DNA of 64,000 nucleotides from Pseudomonas shirazensis (GCF_014268785.2 NZ_JABWRD020000001.1:1129001-1193000); one strand, 5' to 3'; positions 9,776 through 19,214 are shown, numbered from the stretch's first letter. Program-made: numbers and translations. Notes: a model not told the origin generated them from the letters alone.

Positions 9776-10546
9776 TCAGATGCGCTTCGGCGCGCTGCGC
9801 ACCGCGCTCGCGGCAGCTTTTCGGTAGCGCAACGCACGCAGCATGAACAGCGGATTGCCGATCACATAACGCTTGAACAGACGCCTGGGCTCACGCAGCA
9901 AGCGGTAGGCCCACTCCCCTTTCAATCGGCGCATCCAGTGCGGCGCGCGGGTGACTTTGCCTCCGAGAAAATCCAGGATGGCGCCGCCACAAATGATCAG
10001 GCACGGCCCAGCAGCCGCAGCCAGTTGCGCGGCGATAGCTTCTTGTTTGGGCATGCCCATGCCCAGCACAATCAACTGCGGCCGATACTGCTTGGCGAGT
10101 TCAAGGTAATGTTCAGCATTGGCAAACCCGTGCTCGACCGAGACCAGCTCGACTCCAAACTGCGCCCGACAGCGAGCAGCGGCCTGGCTCACGAATGGCT
10201 CCTCGGTGCCCCACAGCGCGACCCGTTTGCCCCGGTACGCCGCGATCAGTTTGGGAATCAGGTCGGTCCCGTTCATGTTCAGGCCTGGCTCGAGTGCCAG
10301 TTGGCGATACAGCAGGCCCATGCCGGCGCCATCGCGCAGCAGCATGTCAGCCGCGCTCAGCGACGCACAATAGCCCTCGCTGGCAGCCACCAGATTCAGC
10401 GCATGAGCATTGACAAAGCCCAGCACCGTTGCCTGGTCGGGCGCCGCAAGAGTCGCAATCAGCTGTTGCTCGGCAGCCCCATCGACAACCACCAGCAGCT
10501 TGCCGAGAATAGCGTCCCAGCGTTGTTGCCATGGCCGCTGATTCAT
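9776..10546 (-). CDS. WecG/TagA/CpsF-family glycosyltransferase (GT26)
   Basis: A 256-residue GT26 enzyme. Motifs include LRDGAGMGLLYR, NGTDLIPKL, LGMGMPKQE, the glycine-rich CGGAILDFLGGKVTRAPHWM and the basic C-terminal region KGEWAYRLLREPRRLFKRY, which in this family anchors the enzyme to the inner leaflet near its lipid-linked acceptor. Family members add the second sugar to an undecaprenyl-diphosphate sugar, consistent with the initiating transferase encoded next. The ATG overlaps the stop of the preceding gene by 4 nt (ATGA), so the two are translationally coupled. The sugar donor cannot be told from sequence. Confidence 0.9.
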   Translation of the reverse strand: MNQRPWQQRWDAILGKLLVVVDGAAEQQLIATLAAPDQATVLGFVNAHALNLVAASEGYCASLSAADMLLRDGAGMGLLYRQLALEPGLNMNGTDLIPKLIAAYRGKRVALWGTEEPFVSQAAARCRAQFGVELVSVEHGFANAEHYLELAKQYRPQLIVLGMGMPKQEAIAAQLAAAAGPCLIICGGAILDFLGGKVTRAPHWMRRLKGEWAYRLLREPRRLFKRYVIGNPLFMLRALRYRKAAASAVRSAPKRI

Positions 10547-11733
10547 TGACTGTCATCCCGCTTCGAACGCACCCATTCCACCTGACGCTTGAGCAAAAAA
10601 CCCACGTACAGGGGGATTTTTTTCGCTGCGTAGAATGGCGCATAGAGCAACACCGAGAACGGAATCAGCTCGCGTGAGAAGCGCGCCCAGGCCAGCACCA
10701 CTGCTGCGCCCATCAGCACCAGCGCAAGGCTGGCGATGGCTGCGGCAAACGCCACGCCGAGCAGTGCGAAGGCCAGCCAACTGACGACAAAGATGGCCAT
10801 CAGGGCCAATACCAACAAGGCCAATGGTGGCACCAGCAGGTCCAGCGCCATGGCCAGCAACGGCCCGTTGCGTTGCAGCAAAGCGGCGCCCAGCAGTTTT
10901 GGCCCTTCTGCCAGCAACACGCCAAGATGGCCGTGCTCCCAGCGGGTGCGCTGGTTGCTGAGGCCGTCGTCGCTGGTGGGGAACAGGCTGGTGACTTGGG
11001 CCTGCGGGCAAAACAACGGCGGCTTGCCGTTACGGCAAAAATCCAGGCCCAGCTTTAGGTCTTCGACCAGGTGACCGGTGGCCAGATTGGCCTTCGCCAG
11101 ATCAGCCCAGGTGAAGGCCATGCCGGTGCCCATCAACTGGCATGGCAGGCCGACCCGGGCCCAGCCGCGTGGCCGCACCAGATTCTTGACTCGCCAGGCG
11201 AACTCGGCGACTTGCACCTTGAGCCCGGCACCGGCAGGCGCGCACATCAGGTCAAGGGCCTGCACCGGGCGGTCGGTGGCGAGGCTGCAACGCGCCAAAG
11301 TATCAATCGAGCCAGCACTCAACTGACAGTCTGCATCGATGATGATCACCACCTCCGGCGGCGCCGCAGCCAGCTGACGCACGCCGTAGTCCAGGGCATA
11401 GCCCTTGCCACGCAGGTGCTGATGCTCGCGCTCGACCACCTCGGCGCCGGCCGCGCGAGCCAGTGCTGCGGTGCTGTCAGTACAATTATCGGCGACTACC
11501 AGCAGGCGATCACTGTCGAGCAATTGCTGACGGATGCTGGCCAAGGTGGCGCTGATACCCCCTGACTCATTGTGCGCCGGCACCAGCACTGCCACCCGCG
11601 GCCTGGGGCCGGCAGCCAAAGGCACCGACCGCGCCGGCAGGCACGCCAGCACGACCTGGGCAAACAGCACCAGGACCGGAAGCAGAATCAACAGCGCCAA
11701 CAGCGCCAGCAGCCAACCTGTCAGTGTGATCAT
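10543..11733 (-). CDS. Membrane GT2 glycosyltransferase
   Basis: A 396-residue GT2 enzyme with an N-terminal membrane segment (ITLTGWLLALLALLILLPVL). The nucleotide-binding part is VAVLVPAHNESGGISATLAS and VVADNCTDSTAALARAAGAEV, and the metal-binding site is IIIDADCQL. Downstream are GTGMAFTWADL and SNQRTRWEHGHLG, the Q..RW-type acceptor motif of processive and related GT2 enzymes. Two or three further membrane helices follow at about residues 300-375, so catalysis is expected on the cytoplasmic face of the inner membrane. It overlaps both neighbours by 4 nt (ATGA), which places it firmly inside the operon. Donor and linkage are unknown. Confidence 0.9.
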   Translation of the reverse strand: MITLTGWLLALLALLILLPVLVLFAQVVLACLPARSVPLAAGPRPRVAVLVPAHNESGGISATLASIRQQLLDSDRLLVVADNCTDSTAALARAAGAEVVEREHQHLRGKGYALDYGVRQLAAAPPEVVIIIDADCQLSAGSIDTLARCSLATDRPVQALDLMCAPAGAGLKVQVAEFAWRVKNLVRPRGWARVGLPCQLMGTGMAFTWADLAKANLATGHLVEDLKLGLDFCRNGKPPLFCPQAQVTSLFPTSDDGLSNQRTRWEHGHLGVLLAEGPKLLGAALLQRNGPLLAMALDLLVPPLALLVLALMAIFVVSWLAFALLGVAFAAAIASLALVLMGAAVVLAWARFSRELIPFSVLLYAPFYAAKKIPLYVGFLLKRQVEWVRSKRDDSQ

Positions 11734-12932
11734 GCGCCCACCCTGAAATAGCTGGCCAATTTGGCCACTTCGGTATCGATGTCGTGGCGCTCCAGCACCC
11801 GCTGATGGGCCGCATCGCCCATACGTTGCAGCACCTCGTCCGGTTGCCCAAGGCAGTCGGCCATCGCCGCTGCCAGCTCCTGTACCGCCCCTGCGGGGAA
11901 CAGCCAGCCATTCTCGCCAGGACGCACCAGTTCAGGGATCCCGGCCACATAGGTGGTCAGCACCGGCCGGCGCAAGGCCATGGCTTCCATGATCACCACT
12001 GGCAGGCCTTCGGCAAAGCTGGGCAAGACCAGGGCGCGAGCGGCGAGTAGCTCCTCGCGAACCTGGCCGCTGGTGATCCAGCCAGTAATACGCACCTGCC
12101 CCTGCAGGCCATGGCGGGCGATCAGGGTCTCGATCTCTGCGCGCATCTCGCCATCGCCGGCCAGCACCAGCTCGAACGCCGTGCCTTGCGCGGCCAACTT
12201 TTGCGCCGCCTCAAGCAACAGCAACTGGCCCTTCTGCTCGCACAAGCGGCCGACACACACCAACCGCGGCACTGCCGGAACCGGCACCGGCGGGCCAGCA
12301 TGGAAGGCCGCTTCCAGCCCGCAGTGCACGACCTTGACCTTGTTCCAATGGGCGTGCGCCACCCAGCGATACAGCTGGCTGCGGCCGTAAGAGCTGACGG
12401 CGGCGACAAACGCCGCACGGCGGACCTTCTCATCGATATGCAGAAACTGCGGTTTGTCGAATTCCTCCGGGCCGTGCACGGTGAAGCTGTAGGGCGGCCC
12501 GCCCAAGGCATTCGCGAGCATCACCACCTCGGTCGAATTGGTGCCGAAGTGAGCGTGCACATGCTCGGCGCCGAAAGCCTGCAACCACTGCACCACGCGG
12601 CACGCCTCGGCCAGGTAGATCAGGTGATAAGGCCAGCTGCGGTCAGCCCGTCGGCCCATGCGCAGGGCCAGCCACAGCGCACTGAAAAACCGCCGCGGCT
12701 GAGCGCGCAGAACTTCAAGCAATGGCTTGAGCAGCCCTTTGACGCCGTCCTCAAGGACGTAGCGGGTCTTGCTCCGTTCAGCGATATCGTCGCTGTCCTG
12801 CAACTCGCCGTCCCAACCACGCAGGGCGATCCTCTGTACTTCAATGCCCTGGCGCTCCAGCGCGAGGATTTCGCGGCGAATGAAGCTGTGGCTGACCTTG
12901 GGGTACTGATTGATGAAATAAGCTATGCGCAT
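11730..12932 (-). CDS. GT4-family glycosyltransferase (WcaL/AmsK-like)
   Basis: A 400-residue retaining glycosyltransferase with two Rossmann domains. The N-terminus MRIAYFINQYPKVSHSFIRR is characteristic of colanic-acid/amylovoran-type GT4 enzymes (YP..SHSF). HVHAHFGTN gives the acceptor-side histidine, and PSFAEGLPVVIMEAMAL is the E-x7-E nucleotide-sugar motif. I chose the ATG at 12932; a TTG two codons earlier (12938) is possible and neither has a strong Shine-Dalgarno. The gene follows the DUF535-GT4 fusion by 43 nt and overlaps the next GT2 gene by 4 nt. Confidence 0.9.
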   Translation of the reverse strand: MRIAYFINQYPKVSHSFIRREILALERQGIEVQRIALRGWDGELQDSDDIAERSKTRYVLEDGVKGLLKPLLEVLRAQPRRFFSALWLALRMGRRADRSWPYHLIYLAEACRVVQWLQAFGAEHVHAHFGTNSTEVVMLANALGGPPYSFTVHGPEEFDKPQFLHIDEKVRRAAFVAAVSSYGRSQLYRWVAHAHWNKVKVVHCGLEAAFHAGPPVPVPAVPRLVCVGRLCEQKGQLLLLEAAQKLAAQGTAFELVLAGDGEMRAEIETLIARHGLQGQVRITGWITSGQVREELLAARALVLPSFAEGLPVVIMEAMALRRPVLTTYVAGIPELVRPGENGWLFPAGAVQELAAAMADCLGQPDEVLQRMGDAAHQRVLERHDIDTEVAKLASYFRVGA

Positions 12933-12975
12933 AGGCAATCGATCAATCCCTGAATAGTTAAATGAACCGCGCCTG

Positions 12976-15960
12976 CTACTGGCAGCTGCCTAACGCCGAG
13001 GGCTCGCGGGCAGCCGCATCGGCCTCGCTGAGCACCTCGTCATAGAAGCCCAGCAACTCGCTGGCCTGGTCGCTGAAGACAATGATGTTGTCCTTGAATG
13101 GATTGCGGTGCCGAGCAAAGCGTGGCTGATCATCGAGAATCGCCACGATTGCCTGGCGCAGGTAGGTCTCATCGCCACTCAAAGGGATGATCGTGCCGTT
13201 GACCCCCTCGATGATGTCCTCGACCGTGCCGCCGGAGTGAGTACTGATCACCCAGACGTCGCGAACCAGCGCCTCGCGTACTGCCAAGCCGAAGGTTTCT
13301 TTGCATTGAGTGGGGAACAGCAGCACATCGATGCCCGAGAAGAACGCATCCATGTTGGCCTGGGTGTAACCAGGGATGATACTCACCGTTCCGGGGATCT
13401 TGATGCTGTGTCGGTTGAACGAGCGAAAGCCCATGTTCAGCAGATTGTCGACCACCTTCAACTCGTAGTCGGCCCGCTCCAGGCCGCTGAAGGCGCGGAT
13501 GATCACGTCGATGCCCTTGACCGTTGAATCACCGCCAACAAAGCCAAAGCGAATGGTCTGCCCCGGCTGCTTCTGGTAGCCGGCCGCCGGCGCCATGATG
13601 CCGTTGCGGTTGACCCGGATGTGCTCCGGATCAATGCCGTTGGCGGCGTACAGATCCTTGCAGAAGCGGCTCGGTGCGAGCAACAGGTTGGCTTGCTTGA
13701 GCGTTTCTGCCAGGAGCTTTTGCCGATGTTCGTTGAGCGCCGCGTCGTCGACGCAGGTGGCGCACACCGCCAGGTCAATGCTGGTCTGGCCGCAATAACG
13801 GCCTTGATCGTTGATCATGAACTGGCGCCCGCAGATCCACCAGGCGTCATGCAAGGTCACCACGAACGGGATGCCGGCGCGTGTGCAGCAATCGGCCAGC
13901 TGGGCGCCGAGGCCCTGGATCGAATGCAGGTGCACCAGGTCCGGGGCGACGCTTTTCAGCACGGCCTCGAAGATCGGCACGGTGGAGTGGTTCTCGAACA
14001 TGTCCCGGTCGGATATCTGTTCCGACAAGCCCATACCCAACACTGCCGCGCCCTGCGCCTCATAGCGATACAGGCTGTAGCGTGGCACGTCGGTATCGGG
14101 GATGGCCGTGAACACGAATTGCTGCCAACGGCCGGCAGCGCCAGTCAGCCGCGACATCTGTTCGGCGATGACCGTGGCGCCACCAAAGCTGCGTGGCGCA
14201 AAAAAGATATTGGCCGAGAGCAGACGGCGCACGCTCTTCCTGGGCGGCGCGGCAAACACTTGCCCCAGCTGCTCTGCGGTCTCTACCAGACACACCTGGC
14301 TCGCCCCTGCCTCGCGCATGGCCGTGGCTAGCGGCGGGCTTGCCGCCAGCGCCTGGTCACAGGCCAACAGGGCCTGGCGATGCTGGTTAACGGCGGCCAG
14401 CAGGCGGTTGATGGTGTCTTCGCTATGCCCGACAACATCGTCGCGTTGGCCATAGGCCACCGGGTCGAAGATCAGCTCGTCGCTGTCCCACCAACAGTTG
14501 ACCTGGAGCCGCTTGGCCTCGGCAAACAGCGGGGCCAGTTCGGCTACCGCCGGTAGCTGGTGGAAGATCACCACCGAGCAGGTCTGCAAAGCAATCTGAC
14601 AGGCGCCAACATCGCGCCAGTCAAGCGAAACGCAGTGATGACCCAGATCTTGAAACATGCGTTGCAACTGCGCCGGGCGGCTTTTCGGCTGCTGGTCGGC
14701 GCTGAATTCGCTGAGCAGCAGAACATCCCGTGGGAACAGCTCGCTGGCAGCCACTGCCGGCGCGGCCAGCGGCACCTTGGTGCGGGTCGCCGCCGGGCTC
14801 TTCCAGAGCAGCCGCGGCCCTTGCTTGAGCAGCTCGCGAACGATCTTGCGCAAGGTCGGGTAGACACCCGCCTTGCGCAGGTAAGCCCGCAAGCGCTGAT
14901 CTGCGCGCGGCTCGGTGGTCAGCAGGCGGATCAGCTTGGCGACCTTGGCGCTGAAGGTTCGAGAACCGATCGCCGGCTCATCTTCAGGCAGCCTCAGTGC
15001 AGAGCCAAGCCGCTGCCGGTGGCTGTGCAACTGACGCTGGCCAACCCCGCCGGGAATGGCCGCCTCGATGCTGGCAAAGACCTGATCCAGCAGCTCGTGG
15101 CGGCGGCGATACATGGCCCGTTTCTTCGCAGCGATGTCGTCGGCCGAGCGCCGCGCGGCGGCCACAGGCAGGCTGTAGAAGTCCTGATGCGCGGAGGCTA
15201 CCGCGCCATGCTCAAGCCAGATGACGTCGTAGTTGGCGGCCAGGTCCTCACCTTTGTCTGCCCCGAAGTAGGCATGCCGGTGATGCCGGTAGGCGTCGGC
15301 CACGGCATAGATCCGCGTCACGCCAATGGTGCGTGCCAGGCTCTTGAGGGCCTCGATCAGGAAGCTTCTGGGGCGCATGCCTTCGAAGTCCTTGGTCAGG
15401 TCGCGATAGATTGCCAGCGAGCGTTCGCTGTCGATGCCTTTGTGGATGCCCTGCACCGCGCCGATCACCAGGTTCAACTGGCCGTCCATATGGCACAGGG
15501 TGAATGCCAGCGACGCGACCCGCAGATCCCCCTGGAACAGGTTGAGCACCAGTTCGCCTTCGCGTTTGAACCAGATCGGCCGGTCCAGCACCAGGCTGCA
15601 GCCCGGCGAAAAGGCCGACAGGTCGCACAGTTGCAGCGACTCGTCGCGCCCCAGCAACAACAAGGTGGGCAGGTAGCGGCTGACCACCTCATAGTGCGAG
15701 GCCAGCACACTCAAGCGCAGCGGCGCCTTCCAGGACTTGCTGATGTAGGGCCATTGCACCACACCGATACAGTCCACTCCGAGGCGGGCCATGCGCTGCT
15801 TGCCCAGCACCGACGAGGTGCGCTGCATGAAGGCGCTCAGCTCAGGCCACTGCCTGGCCATCGCCAGCACCAGCTTGAATTTGTTGTTTAGTGCCCGCAG
15901 CGAGTAGCCCGGTTGCAACACGAGCACGCTTTTCGCTAACGATCTAACCATCATCGGCAT
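12976..15960 (-). CDS. Fusion protein: DUF535 (VirK/YbjX-like) domain plus GT4 glycosyltransferase
   Basis: A 994-residue two-part protein. Residues about 50-300 match DUF535, seen in LVLDRPIWFKREGELVLNLF, ASLAFTLCHMDGQLNLVIGA, GMRPRSFLIEALKSLART and YRHHRHAYFGADKG. In Enterobacteria this domain is usually a separate protein (VirK, YbjX) of unclear function linked to envelope stress and peptide resistance. After a linker, a GT4 enzyme starts near residue 408 (LLLSEFSADQQPKSRPAQLQ) and carries DLVHLHSIQGLG, VVTLHDAWW and the C-terminal CKETFGLAVREALVRDVWVI donor-binding motif near residue 887. The DAWW segment and nearby C-x-x-C recall WcaC/WbaZ-like enzymes. The start is 1 nt after the stop of the preceding GT2 gene. 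The role of the DUF535 half is unknown; acceptor or lipid handling is a guess. Confidence 0.85.
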   Translation of the reverse strand: MPMMVRSLAKSVLVLQPGYSLRALNNKFKLVLAMARQWPELSAFMQRTSSVLGKQRMARLGVDCIGVVQWPYISKSWKAPLRLSVLASHYEVVSRYLPTLLLLGRDESLQLCDLSAFSPGCSLVLDRPIWFKREGELVLNLFQGDLRVASLAFTLCHMDGQLNLVIGAVQGIHKGIDSERSLAIYRDLTKDFEGMRPRSFLIEALKSLARTIGVTRIYAVADAYRHHRHAYFGADKGEDLAANYDVIWLEHGAVASAHQDFYSLPVAAARRSADDIAAKKRAMYRRRHELLDQVFASIEAAIPGGVGQRQLHSHRQRLGSALRLPEDEPAIGSRTFSAKVAKLIRLLTTEPRADQRLRAYLRKAGVYPTLRKIVRELLKQGPRLLWKSPAATRTKVPLAAPAVAASELFPRDVLLLSEFSADQQPKSRPAQLQRMFQDLGHHCVSLDWRDVGACQIALQTCSVVIFHQLPAVAELAPLFAEAKRLQVNCWWDSDELIFDPVAYGQRDDVVGHSEDTINRLLAAVNQHRQALLACDQALAASPPLATAMREAGASQVCLVETAEQLGQVFAAPPRKSVRRLLSANIFFAPRSFGGATVIAEQMSRLTGAAGRWQQFVFTAIPDTDVPRYSLYRYEAQGAAVLGMGLSEQISDRDMFENHSTVPIFEAVLKSVAPDLVHLHSIQGLGAQLADCCTRAGIPFVVTLHDAWWICGRQFMINDQGRYCGQTSIDLAVCATCVDDAALNEHRQKLLAETLKQANLLLAPSRFCKDLYAANGIDPEHIRVNRNGIMAPAAGYQKQPGQTIRFGFVGGDSTVKGIDVIIRAFSGLERADYELKVVDNLLNMGFRSFNRHSIKIPGTVSIIPGYTQANMDAFFSGIDVLLFPTQCKETFGLAVREALVRDVWVISTHSGGTVEDIIEGVNGTIIPLSGDETYLRQAIVAILDDQPRFARHRNPFKDNIIVFSDQASELLGFYDEVLSEADAAAREPSALGSCQ

Positions 15961-15961
15961 C

Positions 15962-16939
15962 TCACTTGTACTCGATCAAACCCGACTTGCCGGCGGCAAA
16001 CCTGTTCAGCAAAAACTTGACCTGGCCGAGCATCTCCGGGAATTTCGCCAGCACCAGAAACACCGCCTGCAGCCAGTTCTCGCGCTGTGAGCGAGCACCG
16101 CGACGGGCCAGCCGCAGCGCTTGTAGCGGATAGATCAACAGCAGCAGCAACCACACCGGCCCAAGCACCAGGCTGAGCAGGATGATCAACAGCGGAATCA
16201 ACAGCCCCCACAGCCAGGCTCGGCGAGACTCGCGCTGCCAGTGCCGCTCGGGCGCCGCGCCATGCAACCAGGCGCCCTCGGCAAAGGCATAGCCGCCGCG
16301 CAAGGTGCGCTGCCACCACTGGCTGAAACGGGTCATGGCCGCGTCGTGCAGGGTCATTTCCGCATCAAGCCGCCAGATCTTCCAGCCCCGCTTGCGCAGG
16401 CGTACGCACAGCTCCGGCTCTTCGCCGGCAATCAGCTCCGGACGAAAGCCGGACACCGACAAAAATGCCTCGACGCGCATCAACGCATCGCCGCCGCAGG
16501 CCTTGGCCTGACCGATCGGCGTGTCCCATTCAAGGTCACACAGCAGGTTGTACACCGAGTGCTCAGGAAAGCGCTCACGGCGCCGCCCGCAGACCACCGC
16601 GACATCGCCCTGGGCATCGAGAAAAGCCTGCGCGGCGGGCAACCAGCCACGGGCCACTTCACAGTCCCCGTCAACGAACTGCACGTAGCGCATCCCGGGC
16701 ATCAGCCGCTGCAAGCAGGCGAAACCTTCGTTGCGCGCTCGCGCTGCGGTGAACGGCATGGATAGATCCAGCGCCAGCACTGCCACACCATGGTCAGCAG
16801 CTCGTTGCAGCGAACCGTCACTGGAGCCTGAATCGACATACACCACTTGCTCCGCTGACCGTGCAAGCGAGGCCAGGCAACGCTCCAGTCGCATGCCCTC
16901 GTTCCGACCAATCACCACTACGCCGATACCTGTCACCAT
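15962..16939 (-). CDS. GT2 glycosyltransferase with C-terminal membrane helices
   Basis: A 325-residue GT2 protein. It opens with VTGIGVVVIGRNEGMRLERC, then VVYVDSGSSDGSLQRAADHG and the metal site QFVDGDCEV. KACGGDALMRVEAFLSVSGF and the acidic AGEEPELCVRLRKRGW form the acceptor side. Two hydrophobic segments (LLIPLLIILLSLVLGPVWLL and following) near residues 240-280 anchor it to the inner membrane. I chose the ATG at 16939, preceded by GTGAGG; a GTG three codons upstream (16948) is the alternative. It ends 1 nt before the ATG of the DUF535-GT4 fusion, indicating coupled translation. Confidence 0.88.
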   Translation of the reverse strand: MVTGIGVVVIGRNEGMRLERCLASLARSAEQVVYVDSGSSDGSLQRAADHGVAVLALDLSMPFTAARARNEGFACLQRLMPGMRYVQFVDGDCEVARGWLPAAQAFLDAQGDVAVVCGRRRERFPEHSVYNLLCDLEWDTPIGQAKACGGDALMRVEAFLSVSGFRPELIAGEEPELCVRLRKRGWKIWRLDAEMTLHDAAMTRFSQWWQRTLRGGYAFAEGAWLHGAAPERHWQRESRRAWLWGLLIPLLIILLSLVLGPVWLLLLLIYPLQALRLARRGARSQRENWLQAVFLVLAKFPEMLGQVKFLLNRFAAGKSGLIEYK

Positions 16940-16995
16940 GAGCCTCACTCGCCAAACCGGAACGCAATCGCGTGCACCTGCTCACTCTGCTGCCA

Positions 16996-17517
16996 TCAAT
17001 CCTGCGCCAACAATGCAGGTTTTTTCAGTTTGACGGTTGCTGGCACTCCGACCGCCAGGGCGTCATCTGGCACATCGATCAACACCACAGCGTTGCAACC
17101 GATCACCACGTTGTTGCCAATGCGGATGTTGCCCAGCACCTTTGCACCCGCACCGATATCGACATTGTTGCCGATGATCGGCGCAATCGGCTCGCTGACG
17201 TTCTTCAAGCCCACTACTACGCCGTTGCGAATTCGACAGTCATCACCAAATCGAGCATAGCCACTGATGACGATGCCGCCGAAGTGATCGATGACGAAAT
17301 TGCGCCCGACCACGACTTCGCAAGGCAGCTCGATGCCGGTGATAATCTGGACAAACTTGAACAGCACTTTGTAGATCAGCGAAAACAACTTGCGCAGCAG
17401 CGCCGGGCGCACACCGTAACGCCAGCGGCCAAAACGGTAGACCAGCATCACCCAAAAGCCCTGGGCGCCCCAGTCGCCACCGTAGGTCTGCAAGTCAGCG
17501 CGAATATTGTCGAACAT
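16996..17517 (-). CDS. Serine acetyltransferase-like hexapeptide O-acetyltransferase
   Basis: A 173-residue left-handed beta-helix acyltransferase. The N-terminus MFDNIRADLQTYGGDWGAQG resembles short CysE-like proteins found in polysaccharide loci. Hexapeptide repeats run through GIVISGYARFGDDCRIRNGV, GNNVDIGAGAKVLGNIRIG and NNVVIGCNAVVLIDVP, with the catalytic His expected in VIDHFGG. The start at 17517 has AGGAGAG about 6 nt upstream; the longer frame to 17667 lies inside the preceding gene. In this setting it more likely acetylates a sugar of the repeat unit, using acetyl-CoA, than serine. That substrate is an inference from the neighbouring transferases. Confidence 0.85.
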   Translation of the reverse strand: MFDNIRADLQTYGGDWGAQGFWVMLVYRFGRWRYGVRPALLRKLFSLIYKVLFKFVQIITGIELPCEVVVGRNFVIDHFGGIVISGYARFGDDCRIRNGVVVGLKNVSEPIAPIIGNNVDIGAGAKVLGNIRIGNNVVIGCNAVVLIDVPDDALAVGVPATVKLKKPALLAQD

Positions 17518-17525
17518 GGGCTCTC

Positions 17526-18482
17526 CTAGCGTGTCGGTTGGCTGGCCAGACGCGTGGCAAACAGCAGCTTCCAGGTTGCCACGTTGTGCTGCCAGCACGC
17601 TTTGATCGCTGGCCAGCCGCGGCCTTTGAGCAAGGCCTTGAGGGCCAGAATCAAGTCGCCCGCGCACACCAGCAGCATATGCAGGATCAACCCCAGGACG
17701 CCGTGATGCTTGCGAAAATAGAGCAGCTCGCTCTCGATCTGATAAGCCGAGATCTGCCGGCTGGCAGCCTCCAGCTTGGCCACTGACTTGGAGCTCTCGC
17801 CGCCGATGTGCACCACCGTCGTGTGCGGATAGAACACCACCTTCCAGCCGGCCTGCTTGACCCGCTTGCAGTGGTCGACTTCCTCGTAATAGAGGAAGTA
17901 ACGCGGATCGAACAAACCGACCTGATCAAGCACTTCCCGCCGCACCAGGTAGTAACAGCCGGGCAACCAGTCACATTCGCGGACCGAGCCATGGTCCCAG
18001 TTCATTTCATCGACCATCTTCACGCCCGGGAACAGGCGCTTGAGGCCTGTACGCGCAATGAACACGTTCAAGGGCGTGGGAAAGTAGCGGCAGCACGGCT
18101 GCAGGTCACCCTCGCGTCCTTCCAGGCGCACGCCGAGCACGCCGCAGTCCGGGTGCTGGTCCATGTAGGCGATGGTTTTCTCAAGCGTGTCGCTGGCGAC
18201 GAAGGCGTCGGTATTGAGCAGCAACGCATAGCGGCCCTGCAGGTGCTCGAGCAATTGATTGTTGGCTCGGCCAAAACCCACGTTGTCGCGATTGCTGACC
18301 AGCAGCGCCTCGGGACAGACCTCGGCCAGGCGTTCCAGCGAGTTGTCGACCGAGGCGTTGTCCACCACCAGATAGCTGGCCAGGGTTTCGCTGTCGGCGC
18401 GGCGCAGGGCATCGAACATCGGCTGCAACAAGGCGCCGGTGTTGAAGTTGACGACCATGACGTCGACCGGCTTGCTAGCCAT
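17526..18482 (-). CDS. GT2 glycosyltransferase (rhamnosyltransferase-like)
   Basis: A 318-residue soluble GT2 enzyme. It begins MASKPVDVMVVNFNTGALLQ, then YLVVDNASVDNSLERLAEV, RDNVGFGRANNQL and the metal-binding ALLLNTDAFV, a pattern seen in rhamnosyl- and mannosyltransferases of O-antigen and exopolysaccharide loci. The acceptor motif is FDPRYFLYYEEVDHCKRVKQ. The start is the ATG at 18482 with GGAG upstream; a TTG at 18497 is an unlikely alternative. It overlaps the upstream acetyltransferase stop by 8 nt and ends 8 nt before the next gene. Confidence 0.88.
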   Translation of the reverse strand: MASKPVDVMVVNFNTGALLQPMFDALRRADSETLASYLVVDNASVDNSLERLAEVCPEALLVSNRDNVGFGRANNQLLEHLQGRYALLLNTDAFVASDTLEKTIAYMDQHPDCGVLGVRLEGREGDLQPCCRYFPTPLNVFIARTGLKRLFPGVKMVDEMNWDHGSVRECDWLPGCYYLVRREVLDQVGLFDPRYFLYYEEVDHCKRVKQAGWKVVFYPHTTVVHIGGESSKSVAKLEAASRQISAYQIESELLYFRKHHGVLGLILHMLLVCAGDLILALKALLKGRGWPAIKACWQHNVATWKLLFATRLASQPTR

Positions 18483-19092
18483 TGTTGTTGTCTCCAAAGA
18501 AGTACTGGCGCCTGACCTCGGCCAACATCGGCTCCAATGCCGGGTCGTAGGCGCCCTCGCGCTTCTTGATCAGGTCGATCCAGGGGTAGGCGTTGCAGCG
18601 TTCCTCGACGCGTTGGATCATCTCGGCAGTGGTGCAGATGAACCTGGCCGGGTTTCCACCCACCACCGTGCCGGGTGGCACGTCTTTGGTCACCACCGAG
18701 CCTGCCGCCACTACCGAGTCGGGGCCGATGGTCACCCGCGGCATGACGATGGCACCGTGGCCGACAAAGCAGTTGTCTTTGATGTCGATGAAGCCGACCG
18801 AATCGAGCTGCTTGCCATAGCACACCTCGATCAATGCCACCACCGCATCGTGACCGATCAGGGTGCAGTCGGACAGGCCAACATTGCTGCCCAGGCGCAA
18901 CAGCGCCGGGTCGGTGATGTTGCAGCCTGGGTTGATGTGGATATTGGTACCGACTGAATAGAACTTGCCCCAGCGTGCCATGTAAGCGCCCCAGTCACGG
19001 GCATTGGGGTTGCAGATTTTTTTATAGGCCGCGCCGCCGCGCCCGGTCGAGTACACAAACGACGTGATTGTGTTGCGTATCCATCCATACAT
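18475..19092 (-). CDS. Hexapeptide-repeat acetyltransferase (LacA/WcaF-like)
   Basis: A 205-residue left-handed beta-helix acetyltransferase. Imperfect hexapeptide repeats run from YSVGTNIHINPGCNI through LLRLGSNVGLSDCTLIGHDA to VGHGAIVMPRVTIGPDSVVA and the usual closing GSVVTKDVPPGTVVGGNPAR. Family members transfer acetyl groups from acetyl-CoA to sugar hydroxyls; a sugar of the repeat unit or its precursor is the likely target here. A longer C-terminal tail (IDLIKKREGAYDPALEPMLA) extends beyond the core. It is the second such enzyme in the operon, suggesting the polymer is acetylated at more than one position. The start is an ATG with GCGAGGC upstream. A 122-nt gap separates it from the GMC oxidoreductase. 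Confidence 0.85.
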   Translation of the reverse strand: MYGWIRNTITSFVYSTGRGGAAYKKICNPNARDWGAYMARWGKFYSVGTNIHINPGCNITDPALLRLGSNVGLSDCTLIGHDAVVALIEVCYGKQLDSVGFIDIKDNCFVGHGAIVMPRVTIGPDSVVAAGSVVTKDVPPGTVVGGNPARFICTTAEMIQRVEERCNAYPWIDLIKKREGAYDPALEPMLAEVRRQYFFGDNNNG

Positions 19093-19214
19093 ACTGCTTG
19101 CCTCGCCAATAAAGCAATCCCTGGACTGTTGCTGAGGCGTCTGCGGTCTCGTTTTGTCCTTGCGACCGTTTGCGCACCCAACCCGTTATCAACCGCAGTG
19201 AAGCAACTACTCGT

